Shown piece by piece: positions 63,321 through 64,000 of a DNA stretch of 64,000 bases. Location: NCBI GenBank assembly GCA_026261815.1, contig JAMPIT010000174.1:8308001-8372000 (forward strand), written 5' to 3'. The notes beneath the pieces were generated by a model. That model was given only the letters and a program-made list of their open reading frames with translations, searched no databases and was not told where the DNA came from. The first letter of the stretch is position 1, and every line of letters starts with the position of its first letter. Made by a program: the position numbers and the translations under genes. The stretch is from Monarcha castaneiventris obscurior (taxonomy: Eukaryota > Chordata > Aves > Passeriformes > Monarchidae).

Positions 63321-64000
63321 GTGAGTATCAGCTTCACCTCATCCCACCCCACCTCCAGCATGACATGGGTGTTAAGCTCAGTAAGAACCATTGTGGCCCA
63401 AGGAATCCTTTCTCAGAGTGAAACCTCTAAAATCCTATCTTTCCTGATGCTCTGCCCTGACTGCAACAGTCAGTAGTTGAGGTGAACACAAAGTAAGTGG
63501 CACAGCAGGGGGGTGTGTTGTGCATTGTGGAAAAATGCAGGAGGGAAAGCGGGGCTTTATCACCTCCAAGTATTGCTGTGGTCCTGTAATGCAGCAATGA
63601 CTGTTAAAAAACTATTTTGCTGGGACCTAAGAAAGGATATTCCTGTTCAACATTGTGCTGCCGTGTAAGGCTGATCTATATCCTTTCCAGGAAATAAAAT
63701 ATTCTTCTGTATTGTTCATTGCACAAAGTAATGTTGTTGTGCCTCTTAAAAATTTGTGTTAGCAACTAATGCCTTATTCATTTCCTTTTTTTAGTAAGAA
63801 GGATACTGTTCAGAAACAGGGTTCACTATATCAGGTTCCTATGGTCCGAGCTCTATATTCATCCCCTTGTCAAGATTTTATCAAGTCTGCACCCTCCTGA
63901 TTCTCCCATTCTTGAGATGGGTTTCGCTGGCAGCTAACCCGTTTTTCCTGTGTTGCATCACGAAGAGATGACCTGCTTTTTCTCTAACAATTTAGTTCCA
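63321..64000 (+). other. Intron after W39 (5' part, to window end)
   Basis: At least 680 bp, gtgagt onward. Contains a poly(A) signal at 63693. I searched it by eye for an AG-flanked hexanucleotide encoding Val-Ser in phase and for the RRRR tail and found neither, so the terminal exons are presumably beyond 64000. Confidence 0.9.
63693..63698 (+). promoter_or_regulatory. Candidate intronic poly(A) signal
   Basis: AATAAA 373 nt after the end of W39, followed within 50 nt by a U/GU-rich stretch (tgttgttgtgcctctt). With the TGA at the W39 donor it would give a message encoding reelin without its basic tail. Mammalian RELN is known to have such an alternatively polyadenylated form; use here is inferred. 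Confidence 0.45.

Noticed and set aside
63485..63802. AGTAAG strings near 63491 and 63792 as candidates for the Val-Ser microexon
   Set aside because: Neither is flanked by ag before and gt after, so neither can be spliced as a 6-nt exon in the needed phase.
1..64000. CRISPR arrays, operons, tRNA/rRNA genes, phage or plasmid functions
   Set aside because: The window is spliced vertebrate nuclear DNA; no direct-repeat arrays, cloverleaf or rRNA-like segments were seen.

Overview
The window is one stretch of a vertebrate, almost certainly avian, nuclear genome. It holds the middle and 3' part of a single gene, RELN (reelin), on the + strand. The bird call rests on three CR1 LINE fragments of avian type, small introns (79 bp to 5.4 kb; 39 exons in 60 kb) and near-identity to the reelin sequence I remember. 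I cannot resolve the order of birds. No other gene, and no gene on the minus strand, is supportable.

I resolve 39 consecutive coding exons, called W1-W39 here. Exon phases chain without a break from 3547 to 63320 and join into 6950 nt of open frame: 2316 full codons plus 2 nt. Residue numbers quoted are mouse reelin numbers (3461 aa, from memory). Mouse residue = joined codon + 1112 before W4 and + 1111 after it, because W4 carries one extra codon. The offset is anchored independently by the N-t cleavage Pro-Ala (1244/1245), Cys2101, Lys2360/Lys2467, the C-t cleavage Ala-Asp (2688/2689) and the distance to the C terminus. The window therefore encodes about residues 1113-3428. If the mammalian scheme of 65 exons with a 6-nt microexon 64 holds, W1-W39 are exons 25-63. 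The promoter, signal peptide, reeler domain, repeat 1 and most of repeat 2 lie upstream of the window. The Val-Ser microexon, the basic C-terminal tail and the 3' UTR lie downstream.

Layout: W1-W2 end of repeat 2; W3-W9 repeat 3 (N-t protease site, EGF3); W9-W15 repeat 4 (EGF4); W15-W21 repeat 5 (dimer cysteine, EGF5); W21-W26 repeat 6 (both receptor-binding lysines, EGF6; C-t protease site at its end); W26-W32 repeat 7 (EGF7); W32-W39 repeat 8 (EGF8). Every repeat has the A subrepeat - EGF - B subrepeat plan. Thirteen BNR/Asp-box motifs and the FRW(W/I/Y/H)Q strands recur through the window. Reelin is a secreted extracellular-matrix signal that binds VLDLR and ApoER2 (LRP8) and drives Dab1 phosphorylation in migrating neurons; the receptor-binding central fragment (repeats 3-6) is entirely inside this window.

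Points worth a second look: a GC-AG intron that cuts an Asp-box, two introns under 100 bp, a stop plus poly(A) signal at the last intron that fits a truncated isoform, an intron start that mimics the next exon, sharp GC/CpG contrast between neighbouring exons, a 93-bp recent tandem duplication, a 200-bp palindromic repeat, and a few possible intronic regulatory motifs. I did not find a novel multi-gene system.
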